Of a DNA stretch of 64,000 nt, positions 18,975 to 28,189 are shown in pieces. Under the pieces are notes generated by a model. The model saw nothing but the letters and a program-made list of their open reading frames with translations. It made no database searches and had not been told where the DNA came from. The translations under genes were made by a program, and so were the position numbers. Position 1 is the stretch's first letter; every line of letters starts with the position of its first letter. This stretch comes from Rhodococcus tibetensis (GTDB lineage: Bacteria > Actinomycetota > Actinomycetes > Mycobacteriales > Mycobacteriaceae): positions 62,001 to 126,000 of the forward strand of contig NZ_JANFQF010000006.1 of the NCBI RefSeq assembly GCF_024438035.1, read 5' to 3'.

Positions 18975-19649
18975 ATGAATAAGGCAGAGCTCATCGATGT
19001 TCTGACCGAGAAGCTGGGTTCGGACAGGCGCACGGCAACAGAAGCTGTCGAGCATGTTGTGGACACCATTGTTCGGGCAGTGCACCGCGGCGACAGTGTG
19101 ACCATTACCGGATTCGGCGTTTTCGAGCAGCGTCGCCGTGCGGCCCGTGTGGCACGTAATCCCCGTACGGGTGAGACCGTGAAGGTCAAGCCCACGTCGG
19201 TCCCGGCGTTCCGCCCGGGCGCCCAGTTCAAGGCGGTTATTGCTGGCGGCCAGAAGCTTCCGGCCACGGGTCCCGCGGTCAAGCGCGGTGCGTCGGCAAC
19301 CGCCACCAAGGCTGCGGCCAAGAAGGCAGCCGCCAAGAAGTCGGCTGCCGCCAAGAGGACCGCCGCCAAGAAGGCGCCCGCAAAGACGACGGCGACCAAG
19401 ACCGCCGCCAAGAAGGCGCCCGCAAAGACGACGGCGACCAAGACCGCCGCCAAGAAGGCGCCCGCAAAGACGACGGCGAAGAAGACCGCCGCCAAGCAGG
19501 CACCGGCCAAGACGACGGCGAAGAAGACCGCCGCCAAGCAGGCACCGGCCAAGACGACGGCGAGGAAGACCGCCGCCAAGAAGGCGCCCGCAAAGACGAC
19601 GGCGAAGAAGACCGCCGCCAAGAAGGCGCCGGCCAAGCGCAGCAAGTAG
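18975..19649 (+). CDS. hupB: HU-family nucleoid protein with lysine-rich C-terminal tail
   Basis: The first 90 residues form a standard HU domain: [40 protein letters not shown] and the [15 protein letters not shown] strand. The remaining 130 residues are an Ala/Lys/Pro/Thr-rich, histone H1-like tail that should bind and compact DNA. Such two-part HU proteins (HupB, also called HLP or MDP1) are typical of Mycobacterium and relatives. The ATG follows GCGGAGGA. The tail contains exact 42-bp DNA repeats, listed separately. Confidence 0.97.
   Translation: MNKAELIDVLTEKLGSDRRTATEAVEHVVDTIVRAVHRGDSVTITGFGVFEQRRRAARVARNPRTGETVKVKPTSVPAFRPGAQFKAVIAGGQKLPATGPAVKRGASATATKAAAKKAAAKKSAAAKRTAAKKAPAKTTATKTAAKKAPAKTTATKTAAKKAPAKTTAKKTAAKQAPAKTTAKKTAAKQAPAKTTARKTAAKKAPAKTTAKKTAAKKAPAKRSK
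19368..19619 (+). repeat. Six tandem 42-bp repeats in hupB
   Basis: Six consecutive 42-bp units (starts at 19368, 19410, 19452, 19494, 19536 and 19578) encode the 14-residue unit [14 protein letters not shown]. Variations are K/Q at position 2 and T/K/R at position 10. A seventh, truncated unit ends the gene. Near-identical DNA units suggest recent expansion or homogenisation and possible copy-number variation between strains. Confidence 0.9.
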
Positions 19650-19680
19650 AACCCCCCGTACGTAGCGCTCCGCGTGACAG

Positions 19681-19714
19681 CAGGCGCCGACCACGAATTC
19701 GTGGTCGGCGCCTG
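19681..19714. terminator. Bidirectional terminator between hupB and mutT1
   Basis: A perfect 34-bp palindrome (17-bp arms with GAATTC at the centre) lies 31 bp after the hupB stop and 36 bp beyond the mutT1 stop on the other strand. It is placed to end both convergent units. Confidence 0.75.
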
Positions 19715-19750
19715 TGTGCGTTCGCTACCCGAGGCGACGCTCCGGGTGGC

Positions 19751-20686
19751 TCATTCTTGACGGGACAGTGGCAGGGGACTATCGATGTGGTCGGCAGCGA
19801 TGAGCCTGCCGCCCGACAGGGACAGCACCCACGTGCTTGCTTTCCGATTGCGCGCTGGCGGTAATGCGACGCCGTCGGACTTCGCCCACCACCCGAGCAG
19901 ATCAGGAATGACCCCTCCCTGACTGCAGATCACCTGAACTCCGCCGCGTGCTGCGATTTTGCGCACCAGGGTACGGGCGGCGGCCGGATCGGCCGTGTAA
20001 CTCTCTTCCGACAGGACAGGCTCCACCCGGATCGTGGTGTCCAGTGAGCGTGCCAACGGTTCCATGGTCTGCGTGCACCTCGTGCGATCCGCAGAAGTGA
20101 TCTCCGTGGCGCCGAAGGCCCGGAGTTGGGTGACGAGTGCATCGGACTGCAGGTGGCCGGTCGGGTCGAGAGGTCGGGTGTTGTCGTCCCCCTTGTACCG
20201 CTTCCGGCTCCCTGCCTTCGCGTGTCGTACCAGCAACACGGTTGCGGTGTCGGGTGGCAGGGCGGTGAATCGGCGGAGAATCGTGCGGTCCATCGGATAC
20301 GACAATTGGTCGGCGACCTGAAAGACAGGCAGCCAGCGCAATTCGTCTACCTCGTCATTGGCTTCGAATTCGCCGTCCCTCGCTTCGGCAGCCCAGTATT
20401 CGACGCGTTTCAATCGGCGGTGTCCGGGGACGGGGTAGGTGACTGCGCCGAGGTGGCGTCCCAAGCGTCCCCGAAGACCGGTTTCTTCCTCCACCTCGCG
20501 CACCGCGGCAACGACCGCAGTCTCACCGGGATCGAGCTTTCCCTTCGGGAATGACCAGTCCTTATATTTGGGCCGGTGAACGAGCGCGATTTCGGTCTCG
20601 TCGGGTTGCTCCGGAGACTTCCGCCACAACACTGCACCGGCGGCGAAGATATTGGCTCTGACCGGTTTGCCATCTGAGGTGCTCAA
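19751..20686 (-). CDS. mutT1: Two-domain Nudix hydrolase / histidine phosphatase (MutT1)
   Basis: The N-terminal Nudix domain contains the box GKLDPGETAVVAAVREVEEETG (about 49-70, ending in the REVEEETG core). The C-terminal histidine phosphatase domain starts at VLLVRHAKAGSRKRYKGD (about 150). The mycobacterial orthologue removes phosphates from 8-oxo-dGTP and 8-oxo-GTP and also cleaves diadenosine polyphosphates. The protein has 311 residues. It starts at TTG: AAGGAAGG sits six bases upstream and the family N terminus follows directly. It is the last gene of the cofC-ppk-mutT1 operon, 34 bp after ppk. Confidence 0.93.
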   Translation of the reverse strand: MSTSDGKPVRANIFAAGAVLWRKSPEQPDETEIALVHRPKYKDWSFPKGKLDPGETAVVAAVREVEEETGLRGRLGRHLGAVTYPVPGHRRLKRVEYWAAEARDGEFEANDEVDELRWLPVFQVADQLSYPMDRTILRRFTALPPDTATVLLVRHAKAGSRKRYKGDDNTRPLDPTGHLQSDALVTQLRAFGATEITSADRTRCTQTMEPLARSLDTTIRVEPVLSEESYTADPAAARTLVRKIAARGGVQVICSQGGVIPDLLGWWAKSDGVALPPARNRKASTWVLSLSGGRLIAADHIDSPLPLSRQE

Positions 20687-20720
20687 CGAATTCCTTCCTT
20701 CTGCCGCGCAGTCGCCGCGT

Positions 20721-22925
20721 TCAGGATCCGCTGCCCATCCGCGTTCGCATCATCGCCTCCTGGTGCTCGCGGACATCCTCACCGTCCGCAGGCGCCGGGG
20801 CCCACCGTCCGTCCGGCTGCAGCACCCAGCACCGGGTCGTGGGGTCGAGAGACGAATCGAAGATTTCACCGATCTGCGCTGCGAGGCGGGGATCTTTCAC
20901 TTGCGCCATCACTTCCACACGGCGGTCGAGATTGCGGTGCATCATGTCGGCACTGCCGATCCAGAACTCGTCGGCGCCGCGGAAATGGAAGATGCGGGAA
21001 TGTTCGAGGAATCGGCCGAGAATGGAACGAACCACGATGTTGTCACTCATCCCCGGAACCCCTGGCTTGAGGGCGCAGATTCCGCGGACGACGATTTCCA
21101 CGGGAACGCCGGCCTTGGATGCGCGGTAGAGGGCGTCGATGACCTGTTCGTCGACCAGGGCGTTGGCCTTCATGCGGATTCCGGCTTCGTGGCCCTGTAA
21201 TTTGTACGCCACTTCGGCGTCGATCCGCTCGATGATTCCCCGGCGGACTCCGTAAGGCGCGACGAGGAGATTGCGGTAGTGCGTTTTCCGTGAATAGCCC
21301 GTCAGCGAGTTGAACAGATCAGTGAGATCAGCGCCGATCTCCGGGGCAGCGGTCAGCAGGCCCACGTCTTCGTAGAGTCGGGCCGTCTTCGGGTTGTAGT
21401 TGCCGGTACCGATGTGGCAGTACCGGCGGATCGCCGAACCTTCACGCCGGACGACGAGGCAAGTCTTGCAGTGCGTCTTGAGTCCGACGAGTCCGTACAC
21501 CACATGGACGCCGGCGTGCTCGAGTTTGCGGGCCCACTTGATGTTTGCCTGCTCGTCGAACCGTGCCTTGATTTCGACCAGGGCTACAACCTGTTTACCT
21601 GCCTCGGCGGCGGCGATCAGTGCATTGACGATGGGCGAGTCGCCGGACGTCCGATACAGGGTCTGCTTGATCGCCAAGACCTGAGGGTCGGCCGCCGCCT
21701 GCTCGATGAAACGTTGCACGCTCGTGGAGAAGGAGTCGTACGGATGATGAACGAGCACGTCGCCGTCGCGAAGTGTCGAGAACACACTCTTGGGTGTCTC
21801 CCTCTCGCCGAAAGCCGGATGGGTCGCAGGCACGAACGGCCGGTCCTTGAGCACCGGCCGATCGACCGCGTACACCTGCCACAGGCACGAGAGGTCCAGG
21901 AGTCCGGGAACCTGAATGACATCACCCGGATCGACGTCGAGTTCCCGCAACAGCAATTCGAGCATGTGCTCCGTCATGTCGTCGGCGACCTCGAGTCGCA
22001 CCGGTGACCCGAACCGCCGACGGGCCAGTTCCCGCTCCAGGGCCTGCAGAAGGTCCTCGTCGCGGTCTTCTTCGACCTCGAAATCAGCGTTGCGCGTGAT
22101 GCGGAAAGCGTGGTGCTCCACGATTTCCATGCCCGGGAACAACACGTCTAGGTGGGCCGAGATGAGATCTTCCATGGGAAGGAAGGCATCGATCGAAGAC
22201 GGTGTCTCGTTGCGGTTGACCCGGACGAACCGGCCCACGTTGTCCGGAACCTTGACCCGTGCAAAATGTTCCCCGCCCGTGGCCGCGTCCTTCACCGTCA
22301 CCGCGAGGTTGAGACTGAGGCCACTGATGTAGGGGAACGGGTGCGCGTGATCCACGGCAAGGGGGGTGAGCACCGGGAAGACTTGCTCCTGGAAATGCAC
22401 CGACAGGCGTACACGGTCGTCGTCGGTCAGATCGGACCATCCGATGATGGAGATCCCTTCCGCAGCAAGCGCAGGACGTACCGAGTCGAGGAACACGCGA
22501 GCGTGTCTGTCGGAAATTTCCTGGGTGCGGGTCGCGATGAGCGAGAGTTGTTCCCGGGGGGACAGGCCGTCTGCCGAGCGCACGGACAGACCGGTCTCGT
22601 CCCGGCGCTTCAGTCCTGCGACCCGCACCATGAAGAACTCGTCGAGGTTCGACGCGAAGATGGCGAGGAACTTGGCACGCTCGAGCAAGGGCAGCGAGGT
22701 GTCTTCGGCCAGCGCGAGAACACGCGAATTGAAATCGAGCCAACTGAGTTCGCGGTTGAGATAACGATCTTCGGGCAGTCCTTCGGTGAGGATGCTCGCG
22801 GGAACGCTCGTAGCCGCAGGAGGTGCCATCGGGATAGTCGTGGAGTTCACCACAAGGGCGCCCTCGTGGGCTCCGTTCTTGTCGTCGACGTCGGTCTGCT
22901 GGTCGAGTGCTTCACCATTACTCAC
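20721..22925 (-). CDS. ppk: Polyphosphate kinase 1
   Basis: PPK1 reversibly polymerises the gamma phosphate of ATP into polyphosphate at the membrane. The protein is about 734 residues. [20 protein letters not shown] and [23 protein letters not shown] open the N-terminal domain. The autophosphorylated histidine lies in [22 protein letters not shown]. The frame is open far upstream (to 23219), overlapping cofC. The GTG at 22923-22925 gives the usual length and a Gln/Asp-rich short tail, so it is the chosen start. It precedes mutT1 in an operon. Confidence 0.95.
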   Translation of the reverse strand: MSNGEALDQQTDVDDKNGAHEGALVVNSTTIPMAPPAATSVPASILTEGLPEDRYLNRELSWLDFNSRVLALAEDTSLPLLERAKFLAIFASNLDEFFMVRVAGLKRRDETGLSVRSADGLSPREQLSLIATRTQEISDRHARVFLDSVRPALAAEGISIIGWSDLTDDDRVRLSVHFQEQVFPVLTPLAVDHAHPFPYISGLSLNLAVTVKDAATGGEHFARVKVPDNVGRFVRVNRNETPSSIDAFLPMEDLISAHLDVLFPGMEIVEHHAFRITRNADFEVEEDRDEDLLQALERELARRRFGSPVRLEVADDMTEHMLELLLRELDVDPGDVIQVPGLLDLSCLWQVYAVDRPVLKDRPFVPATHPAFGERETPKSVFSTLRDGDVLVHHPYDSFSTSVQRFIEQAAADPQVLAIKQTLYRTSGDSPIVNALIAAAEAGKQVVALVEIKARFDEQANIKWARKLEHAGVHVVYGLVGLKTHCKTCLVVRREGSAIRRYCHIGTGNYNPKTARLYEDVGLLTAAPEIGADLTDLFNSLTGYSRKTHYRNLLVAPYGVRRGIIERIDAEVAYKLQGHEAGIRMKANALVDEQVIDALYRASKAGVPVEIVVRGICALKPGVPGMSDNIVVRSILGRFLEHSRIFHFRGADEFWIGSADMMHRNLDRRVEVMAQVKDPRLAAQIGEIFDSSLDPTTRCWVLQPDGRWAPAPADGEDVREHQEAMMRTRMGSGS

Positions 22926-22975
22926 CCCACGATCATCCCTCGAGAAATCTCCTGCGGACAATTGATGGAGCAAAT

Positions 22976-23722
22976 TCACCATGCGCCCGTCACTGACGAG
23001 TTGCCGCCCGGGGAAGCGGCGATGTGAGTGGCCGCGTCGAGCGCAGCGCGCGTGGCAGGCCCGACTCCGAGTGCGCGAGCGGTATCCAGGTCGTCGGCGG
23101 TGTCGACGTCGGTCCGCAAACCCGGCCAGTGCCCGTGCAACGGGCGCGCGCCCGACTCCAGATGTCGCTGCGCAGACCCGGGCCCGAATCGCGGATCGAG
23201 TGGAACGGAAGGGTCGCACGAAAACAAGGCCGCGGTGCCGGTTCCGTGATGATCGACGACCACCGATCGACCACCGATTCTGGCCGCAGCGAGAGCTTCG
23301 CCGAATTCGTCACTACGCAGCGACGGGAGGTCGGCCTGCAGGGCGATCACGTCCACCCCTTGCTCACTGCGCCGGACGTGATCGGCCGCGGCCGCCAGTG
23401 CCGCATTGAGTCCGTGCTCGCCCTGCCCGTCCGTCCGGACCTCGGCCGACGGTGTGGCCGGGTCGGCGTAGACATGGGCACCGACACTGCGCGCGAGACG
23501 CGCCACTGCCGGATCGGGCGTGACCACGGTGACACCCACCACGGAGTCGACGTCACGGACCACCGACAGGGTGTCGCGCAGCATCGACAGCACCAGGCCG
23601 GTGCGGTCGGCGACGTCGAACACCCCGGAAAGGCGGGTTTTGGCCACGTGGAGTTCCTTCACCGCGACCAGGACGTGCGCGCGCGGCGTCACGGGTGGGG
23701 TCGCGGTGCTCATGCCCGACAT
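22976..23722 (-). CDS. cofC: Phospholactate/PEP guanylyltransferase of coenzyme F420 synthesis
   Basis: A 248-residue nucleotidyltransferase of the CofC/FbiD family. It activates 2-phospholactate, or phosphoenolpyruvate in mycobacteria, with GTP for F420 assembly. Recognisable parts are [18 protein letters not shown] near the N terminus, [20 protein letters not shown] mid-protein and the late [18 protein letters not shown] chose the ATG opening MSGMSTATP, with a second ATG three codons on. The frame continues to 23896 but those residues look non-coding. It heads the minus-strand operon with ppk and mutT1. Confidence 0.9.
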   Translation of the reverse strand: MSGMSTATPPVTPRAHVLVAVKELHVAKTRLSGVFDVADRTGLVLSMLRDTLSVVRDVDSVVGVTVVTPDPAVARLARSVGAHVYADPATPSAEVRTDGQGEHGLNAALAAAADHVRRSEQGVDVIALQADLPSLRSDEFGEALAAARIGGRSVVVDHHGTGTAALFSCDPSVPLDPRFGPGSAQRHLESGARPLHGHWPGLRTDVDTADDLDTARALGVGPATRAALDAATHIAASPGGNSSVTGAW

Positions 23723-23810
23723 CTTGCCAGTCCACGCGTGACGGTGTCGTGCCCCGGCATCGGCGCTACTGTGAGCGGGATATTCCGAGAATCGACGATG
23801 AGGGGGCCGT

Positions 23811-24809
23811 GTGAGCAAGGCTGCTGTACTGGGGGCAGGTTCGTGGGGGACGGCTTTCGCGAAGGTTCTGGCCGATGCAGGAACCGACGTCACCATGTGG
23901 GCGCGCCGGGCCGAGGTCGCCGAAACGATCGCCGGACGGCACGAGAACGTCGACTACCTGCCCGGCGTCGCGCTTCCGCCGACGCTGACTGCCACCGACG
24001 ATGCGGCGGCCGCCCTGGACGGCGCCGACTTCGTCGTCCTCGCCGTTCCCTCCCAGTCGTTGCGGAGCAACCTGGAGGTGTGGAGTCCGATGATCGGCGA
24101 GGACGCCACCCTCCTCAGCCTCGCGAAGGGGATCGAGACCGGCACCCTGATGCGGATGAGTCAGGTCATCGTCCAGGTCACCGGCGCCGATCCGGGGCGT
24201 GTCGCCGTCCTGTCCGGCCCCAATCTCGCCCGCGAGATCGCGATCGAACAACCGGCGGCGACGGTGATCGCCTGCACCGACTCGACGAGGGCGCTGGCAC
24301 TGCAGAAGGCCTCGGCCACCGGGTACTTCCGTCCGTACACCAACTCTGACGTGATCGGGTGTGAGATCGGCGGCGCATGCAAGAACGTCATCGCCCTCGC
24401 ATGCGGCATGGCATCCGGAATCGGGTTGGGCGACAACACCATTGCCAGCATCATCACGCGTGGCCTGGCCGAGATCATTCGTCTGGGCGTTGCCCTGGGC
24501 GCGAAACCGACCACCCTCGCAGGCCTCGCCGGCATAGGCGACCTCGTCGCCACGTGCTCGTCACCGCTGTCGCGAAACCGTTCCTTCGGTGAACGGCTCG
24601 GCCAGGGCGGGTCCATGGAGACCGCGCAGGCGGCCACCCACGGCCAGGTCGCGGAAGGCGTGAAGTCGTGTTCGTCGGTCCGGGCGCTCGCATCCAGCTA
24701 CGACGTCGAGATGCCGCTCACCGACGCCGTGCACCGCGTGTGTCACGAGGGTCTCGTCGTGCAGGATGCGATCGGCCAGTTGCTCGGTCGTCGTACGAAG
24801 CCGGAGTGA
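23811..24809 (+). CDS. gpsA: NAD(P)H-dependent glycerol-3-phosphate dehydrogenase
   Basis: GpsA reduces dihydroxyacetone phosphate to sn-glycerol-3-phosphate for phospholipid synthesis. The 332-residue protein begins with the Rossmann motif [20 protein letters not shown]. The catalytic lysine is in [20 protein letters not shown] and the C-terminal domain includes [20 protein letters not shown]. The start is GTG with AGGGGG seven bases upstream. It is divergent from cofC and lies 4 bp before the next gene. Confidence 0.96.
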   Translation: MSKAAVLGAGSWGTAFAKVLADAGTDVTMWARRAEVAETIAGRHENVDYLPGVALPPTLTATDDAAAALDGADFVVLAVPSQSLRSNLEVWSPMIGEDATLLSLAKGIETGTLMRMSQVIVQVTGADPGRVAVLSGPNLAREIAIEQPAATVIACTDSTRALALQKASATGYFRPYTNSDVIGCEIGGACKNVIALACGMASGIGLGDNTIASIITRGLAEIIRLGVALGAKPTTLAGLAGIGDLVATCSSPLSRNRSFGERLGQGGSMETAQAATHGQVAEGVKSCSSVRALASSYDVEMPLTDAVHRVCHEGLVVQDAIGQLLGRRTKPE

Positions 24810-24813
24810 GCGC

Positions 24814-25938
24814 GTGAGTGGAGACTCCACCCGTTGCGTCAAAGCTGTTGCAGGAGAATCCGTTCCAGGATCTCCGATGCAGCGGGGGCCGGTGTTCGCC
24901 GCTCCGTACCAGCTGAGCGCCGAAGAGGGGACCGAGACTGACACGTATGCGCGGGCCTCGAATCCGGGCTGGCGCGATCTCGAATCGGCGCTCGCAACGC
25001 TCGAAGGCGCCTCCGGGGCGCTGGTGGTCGGCTCCGGGATGTCCGCGGTCACCGTCGCGCTGCGCACCCTCCTCACTGCCGGCGACACAGTCATTGTTCC
25101 CGCGGACGGGTACTACCAGGTCCGTGCCTACGCGCGGGAGCGGTTGGAGCCGATGGGCATCACCGTGCACGAAGTGACGACCTCCGACATGGCGAGTGAG
25201 AGTACCGCGACCCTGTTGGCGTCGGCGGAAGGAACGACCGTCGTCGTCGCCGAGACTCCGGCCAATCCGTCCCTCGATGTCGTCGACCTACGCGTGCTGT
25301 CGCAGCGGTGCCGGGACGCCGGCGCCGTACTCGTCGTCGACAACACGACGGCGACACCGCTCGGCCAGCAACCGCTGCAGCTCGGTGCGGACGTCGTCGT
25401 GGCGAGTGGCACAAAGGTTTTGAGTGGGCACAGCGATCTCCTCATGGGCTACGTCGCAGTATCGGACGCCGAGTTCCTTGCCGGGATGGAGCGCGAAAGA
25501 GCGTTGTCGGGAACCGTTCTGGGGCCGTTCGAGACGTGGCTCGCGCACCGGAGCCTCGGAACCGCAGGGCTGCGTTTCGAGCGGCAGTGCGCCAACGCAC
25601 AGGCTGTTGCAGGCATGTTGGCAGCGCATCCCTCGGCGCACGCGGTGCGCTACCCGGGCTTGGCGGGTGATCCCTCCCACACAGTCGCGTCGGAGCAGAT
25701 GCGCCGATTCGGCGGGCTGGTGAGCTTCGAACTCGGCTCAGCCGAGCAGTTCCATCGCTTCGTGGCGGGCAGTGAACTCCTGGTTTCGGCGACGAGCTTC
25801 GGTGGCATCCACACCACGGTCGATCGCCGGGCGAGGTGGGGCGATCCCGTTCCCGACGGGTTCGCACGACTTTCCTGCGGAATCGAGGACACCGACGATC
25901 TCCTCGCCGACCTCGAACAGGCGCTATCGGCACTGTGA
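24814..25938 (+). CDS. PLP-dependent Cys/Met metabolism enzyme (cystathionine gamma-lyase-like)
   Basis: A fold-type I gamma-family PLP enzyme of 374 residues. The Schiff-base lysine is in VVVASGTKVLSGHSDLLMGY (about residue 205). VVAETPANPSLDVVDL and VLVVDNTTATPLGQQPL carry the PLP-binding acid and support residues. The region around SATSFGGIHTTVDRR corresponds to the substrate-carboxylate site. It could be a cystathionine gamma-lyase, gamma-synthase or methionine gamma-lyase; sequence alone does not decide. GGAG precedes the GTG by eight bases. It is coupled to gpsA by a 4-bp gap. Confidence 0.87.
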   Translation: MSGDSTRCVKAVAGESVPGSPMQRGPVFAAPYQLSAEEGTETDTYARASNPGWRDLESALATLEGASGALVVGSGMSAVTVALRTLLTAGDTVIVPADGYYQVRAYARERLEPMGITVHEVTTSDMASESTATLLASAEGTTVVVAETPANPSLDVVDLRVLSQRCRDAGAVLVVDNTTATPLGQQPLQLGADVVVASGTKVLSGHSDLLMGYVAVSDAEFLAGMERERALSGTVLGPFETWLAHRSLGTAGLRFERQCANAQAVAGMLAAHPSAHAVRYPGLAGDPSHTVASEQMRRFGGLVSFELGSAEQFHRFVAGSELLVSATSFGGIHTTVDRRARWGDPVPDGFARLSCGIEDTDDLLADLEQALSAL

Positions 25939-26031
25939 CCGAGTGCGGGTGCCGAGGTCGTGAGGTCGGCGAAGAATCGATGTTCAGAGGTGGATGCAGT
26001 GAGCACGCCGGGGCGGCGGTACGGTTTGTTC

Positions 26032-27138
26032 GTGAGTAAACCGCGTACCCGGGTAGCCGTCATCTTCGGTGGCCGTAGCAACGAGCATTCCGTTTCCTGC
26101 GTCTCCGCCGGAAGTGTCCTGAGGAACCTCGATCCGGAACGGTACGAGGTGGTGCCGATCGGCATCACGACCGAAGGGGCGTGGGTTCTCGGCTCCACCG
26201 ATCCCGACTCGCTGTCCATCCGCGACCGGTCGCTGCCCAGTGTCGATGCCGGCGGTTCCGCTTTGACGCTCACAGCCGACCCCACCCGCTCGGGCGACCT
26301 TGTCGCGCTCGACGACGGTGAGGCGGGGAAAATCCTCGCCTCCGTGGACGTGGTTTTTCCCGTCCTGCACGGCGCCTACGGCGAGGACGGCACGATTCAG
26401 GGTCTGCTCGAGCTCGCCGGAATTCCCTACGTCGGCCCCGGTGTCCTCGCGAGCGCTGCGGGAATGGACAAGGAGTTCACCAAGAAGCTGCTTGCGGCCG
26501 AGGGGTTGCCCATCGGATACCAGGTGGTGCTGCGGCCGGGAACCGAGAGCCTCACCGTTGAGCAGAAGTCCCGGCTCGATCTGCCGGTGTTCGTAAAACC
26601 TGCGCGAGGTGGCTCCTCCATCGGCATCACCCGGGTGGCCGACTGGGCCGACCTCGGCAACGCCATCGCCCACGCCCGTGAGCACGATCCGAAAGTGATC
26701 GTCGAGTCGGGGATCAGCGGACGTGAGGTGGAGTGCGGAGTTCTCGAATTCCCGAGCGGCGAGGTCCGGGCCAGTGTTGTCGCCGAGATCCGGATGCCGG
26801 AAGCGTCGGGCAACGACGAGGCGTTCTACGACTTCGACAGCAAGTACCTCGACGACGTGTGCGAGTTCGATGTGCCCGCGAAACTCGACGACTCGGTGAG
26901 CGACGAGATTCGCGCTCTCGCGGTGCGCGCTTTCGCCGCCCTCGACTGCCAGGGCCTCGCGCGCGTCGACTTCTTCGTCACCGAAGACGGTCCGGTCATC
27001 AACGAGATCAACACCATGCCCGGGTTCACGTCGATCTCCATGTATCCACGCATGTGGGGAGCGATCGGAGTCGACTACGGCACCCTGGTGTCCACACTGG
27101 TCGATACCGCGCTCGCCCGCGGCACCGGACTGCGCTAG
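26032..27138 (+). CDS. ddl: D-alanine--D-alanine ligase
   Basis: Ddl makes the D-Ala-D-Ala dipeptide of peptidoglycan in the cytoplasm with ATP. The 368-residue protein is an ATP-grasp enzyme. [19 protein letters not shown] opens the N-terminal domain. [33 protein letters not shown] and the Mg site [12 protein letters not shown] follow. The GTG at 26032 gives the conserved N terminus, and TACGGT at 26020-26025 would place transcription initiation at that codon, so translation may be leaderless. An upstream GTG at 25999 with AGAGGTGG before it is an alternative. Confidence 0.95.
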   Translation: MSKPRTRVAVIFGGRSNEHSVSCVSAGSVLRNLDPERYEVVPIGITTEGAWVLGSTDPDSLSIRDRSLPSVDAGGSALTLTADPTRSGDLVALDDGEAGKILASVDVVFPVLHGAYGEDGTIQGLLELAGIPYVGPGVLASAAGMDKEFTKKLLAAEGLPIGYQVVLRPGTESLTVEQKSRLDLPVFVKPARGGSSIGITRVADWADLGNAIAHAREHDPKVIVESGISGREVECGVLEFPSGEVRASVVAEIRMPEASGNDEAFYDFDSKYLDDVCEFDVPAKLDDSVSDEIRALAVRAFAALDCQGLARVDFFVTEDGPVINEINTMPGFTSISMYPRMWGAIGVDYGTLVSTLVDTALARGTGLR

Positions 27139-27152
27139 GCGAAGTGCTCGGC

Positions 27153-27174
27153 CTGCGCCGGTCTCCCGGCGCAG
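27153..27174. terminator. Terminator between ddl and the DUF3515 gene
   Basis: A 9-bp perfect stem (27153-27161 with 27166-27174) with a TCTC loop lies between two convergent genes, 14 nt past the ddl stop and directly after the DUF3515 stop. It can act in both directions. Confidence 0.65.
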
Positions 27175-27175
27175 A

Positions 27176-27763
27176 TCACGGATTGGGGACGGGAGCCGGA
27201 TCCAGTGGCTTCTGCGGCAGGGACCTCGACACCGCATCCGAGATGTCCTGCAGCGGTGTGGGGCCGACACCCCGGGGAACGGTGAGTCCGACATAGACCC
27301 CGCGGTCCACGGCGAACCAGCTGCTCGCGTCGATTCCGGCGCTCTCCCCGGAGATTTCGAACCACTGGACCCCGTTGATCACCTGAAGTGGTGACGCCTG
27401 ATCGAACTCTGCGGGCCGGTCGAGGCCACATCGCAGGACGAGGGGATCACCCTCGGCCGGTTGCCAAGCCGCGGTCGCCGCAGGCGCCGGCTGGGTGAGT
27501 TCGGCCCGCGTGTACTCGCCCAACGTGTCCGGCAGACCGGTCATCAATGCCGTGCACTCCGCGGAAGCAGCCGCGGGCGCCGGCACCGGACCCAGCGACA
27601 CCGGGTCCTTCGCAGGATTACGCCCGGCGATGACCGCGGCAACGACGATGCCGATCACCAACGCGACCGGGAGCGCCACCGCGGTGGCGATCAGCGCGGG
27701 ATTCCGCCGCTCGACGGGTTCGACGCCGGTAGCCGCGGTGGGGTTCGATTCGGGTTCGGTCAT
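27176..27763 (-). CDS. DUF3515 membrane-anchored protein
   Basis: A 195-residue protein with a polar N terminus, one transmembrane segment (LIATAVALPVALVIGIVVAAVIAG, about 24-47) and an extracytoplasmic domain. The domain has paired cysteines (in ASAECTALMTGLP and LVLRCGLDRP) that could form a disulfide, and the hallmark VNGVQWF-like motif INGVQWFEISG. Function unknown. The M. tuberculosis homologue (Rv2980) sits at the same place. The ATG is 2 bp after the stop of the RAM-domain gene, so the two are co-transcribed. Confidence 0.85.
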   Translation of the reverse strand: MTEPESNPTAATGVEPVERRNPALIATAVALPVALVIGIVVAAVIAGRNPAKDPVSLGPVPAPAAASAECTALMTGLPDTLGEYTRAELTQPAPAATAAWQPAEGDPLVLRCGLDRPAEFDQASPLQVINGVQWFEISGESAGIDASSWFAVDRGVYVGLTVPRGVGPTPLQDISDAVSRSLPQKPLDPAPVPNP

Positions 27764-27765
27764 GC

Positions 27766-27996
27766 TCAGATCGTGTTCGGCTTCTCGGGGATGTCGCAGG
27801 TGAGGGTGCGGGTGATACCGGGGACCCGGCGGATCTCCTGGACTACCGGTGCGACATCGTCCGCGCTGACGCGCACGATGACGTCGTACGGCCCGATCAC
27901 GTCTTCCGCGGATCGCACACCGGTGATCTGCGCAATCTGCACCGCGACGGCCGAAGCTTTCCCCACCTCGGTCTGGATCAGGATGAACGCTTGCAC
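27766..27996 (-). CDS. Stand-alone Lrp/AsnC-type ligand-binding (RAM) domain protein
   Basis: A 76-residue protein made only of the effector/oligomerisation domain of Lrp/AsnC regulators. It has a beta-alpha-beta-beta-alpha-beta pattern with QTEVGKASAVAVQIAQI, VIGPYDVIVRV and the final PGITRTLTCDI. No DNA-binding helix-turn-helix is present. It probably binds an amino acid and oligomerises; its target is unknown. The start is GTG with GGAG ten bases upstream. It is divergent from thiL. Confidence 0.82.
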   Translation of the reverse strand: MQAFILIQTEVGKASAVAVQIAQITGVRSAEDVIGPYDVIVRVSADDVAPVVQEIRRVPGITRTLTCDIPEKPNTI

Positions 27997-28189
27997 TCTC
28001 GCTCCGGCCCTTCCCTGCTCCGCCCCACATCGATCTCGGTAGAGTCGCGGGTGCTTCGGTGCGCTGATCGGTCACGTGCCGGAGAGTCCCGGCAACAGCT
28101 AAAAGGTACCGCAGTCGCACATTCCGTCGACCGGGCACACTGGCGCTGCGCCGGGCGATCCGACACTACGGCGCGCGTGGAGGCACATC

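Noticed and set aside
19368-19619. CRISPR-like array
   Set aside because: The 42-bp periodicity is contiguous, without spacers, and encodes the HU tail in frame.
19681-19714. Attachment site or IS inverted repeat
   Set aside because: A perfect palindrome between two convergent genes fits a bidirectional terminator; there is no transposase or direct repeat nearby.
22926-23219. 98-residue N-terminal extension of PPK into cofC
   Set aside because: Arg-rich shadow of cofC; known PPK1 proteins start close to the chosen GTG.
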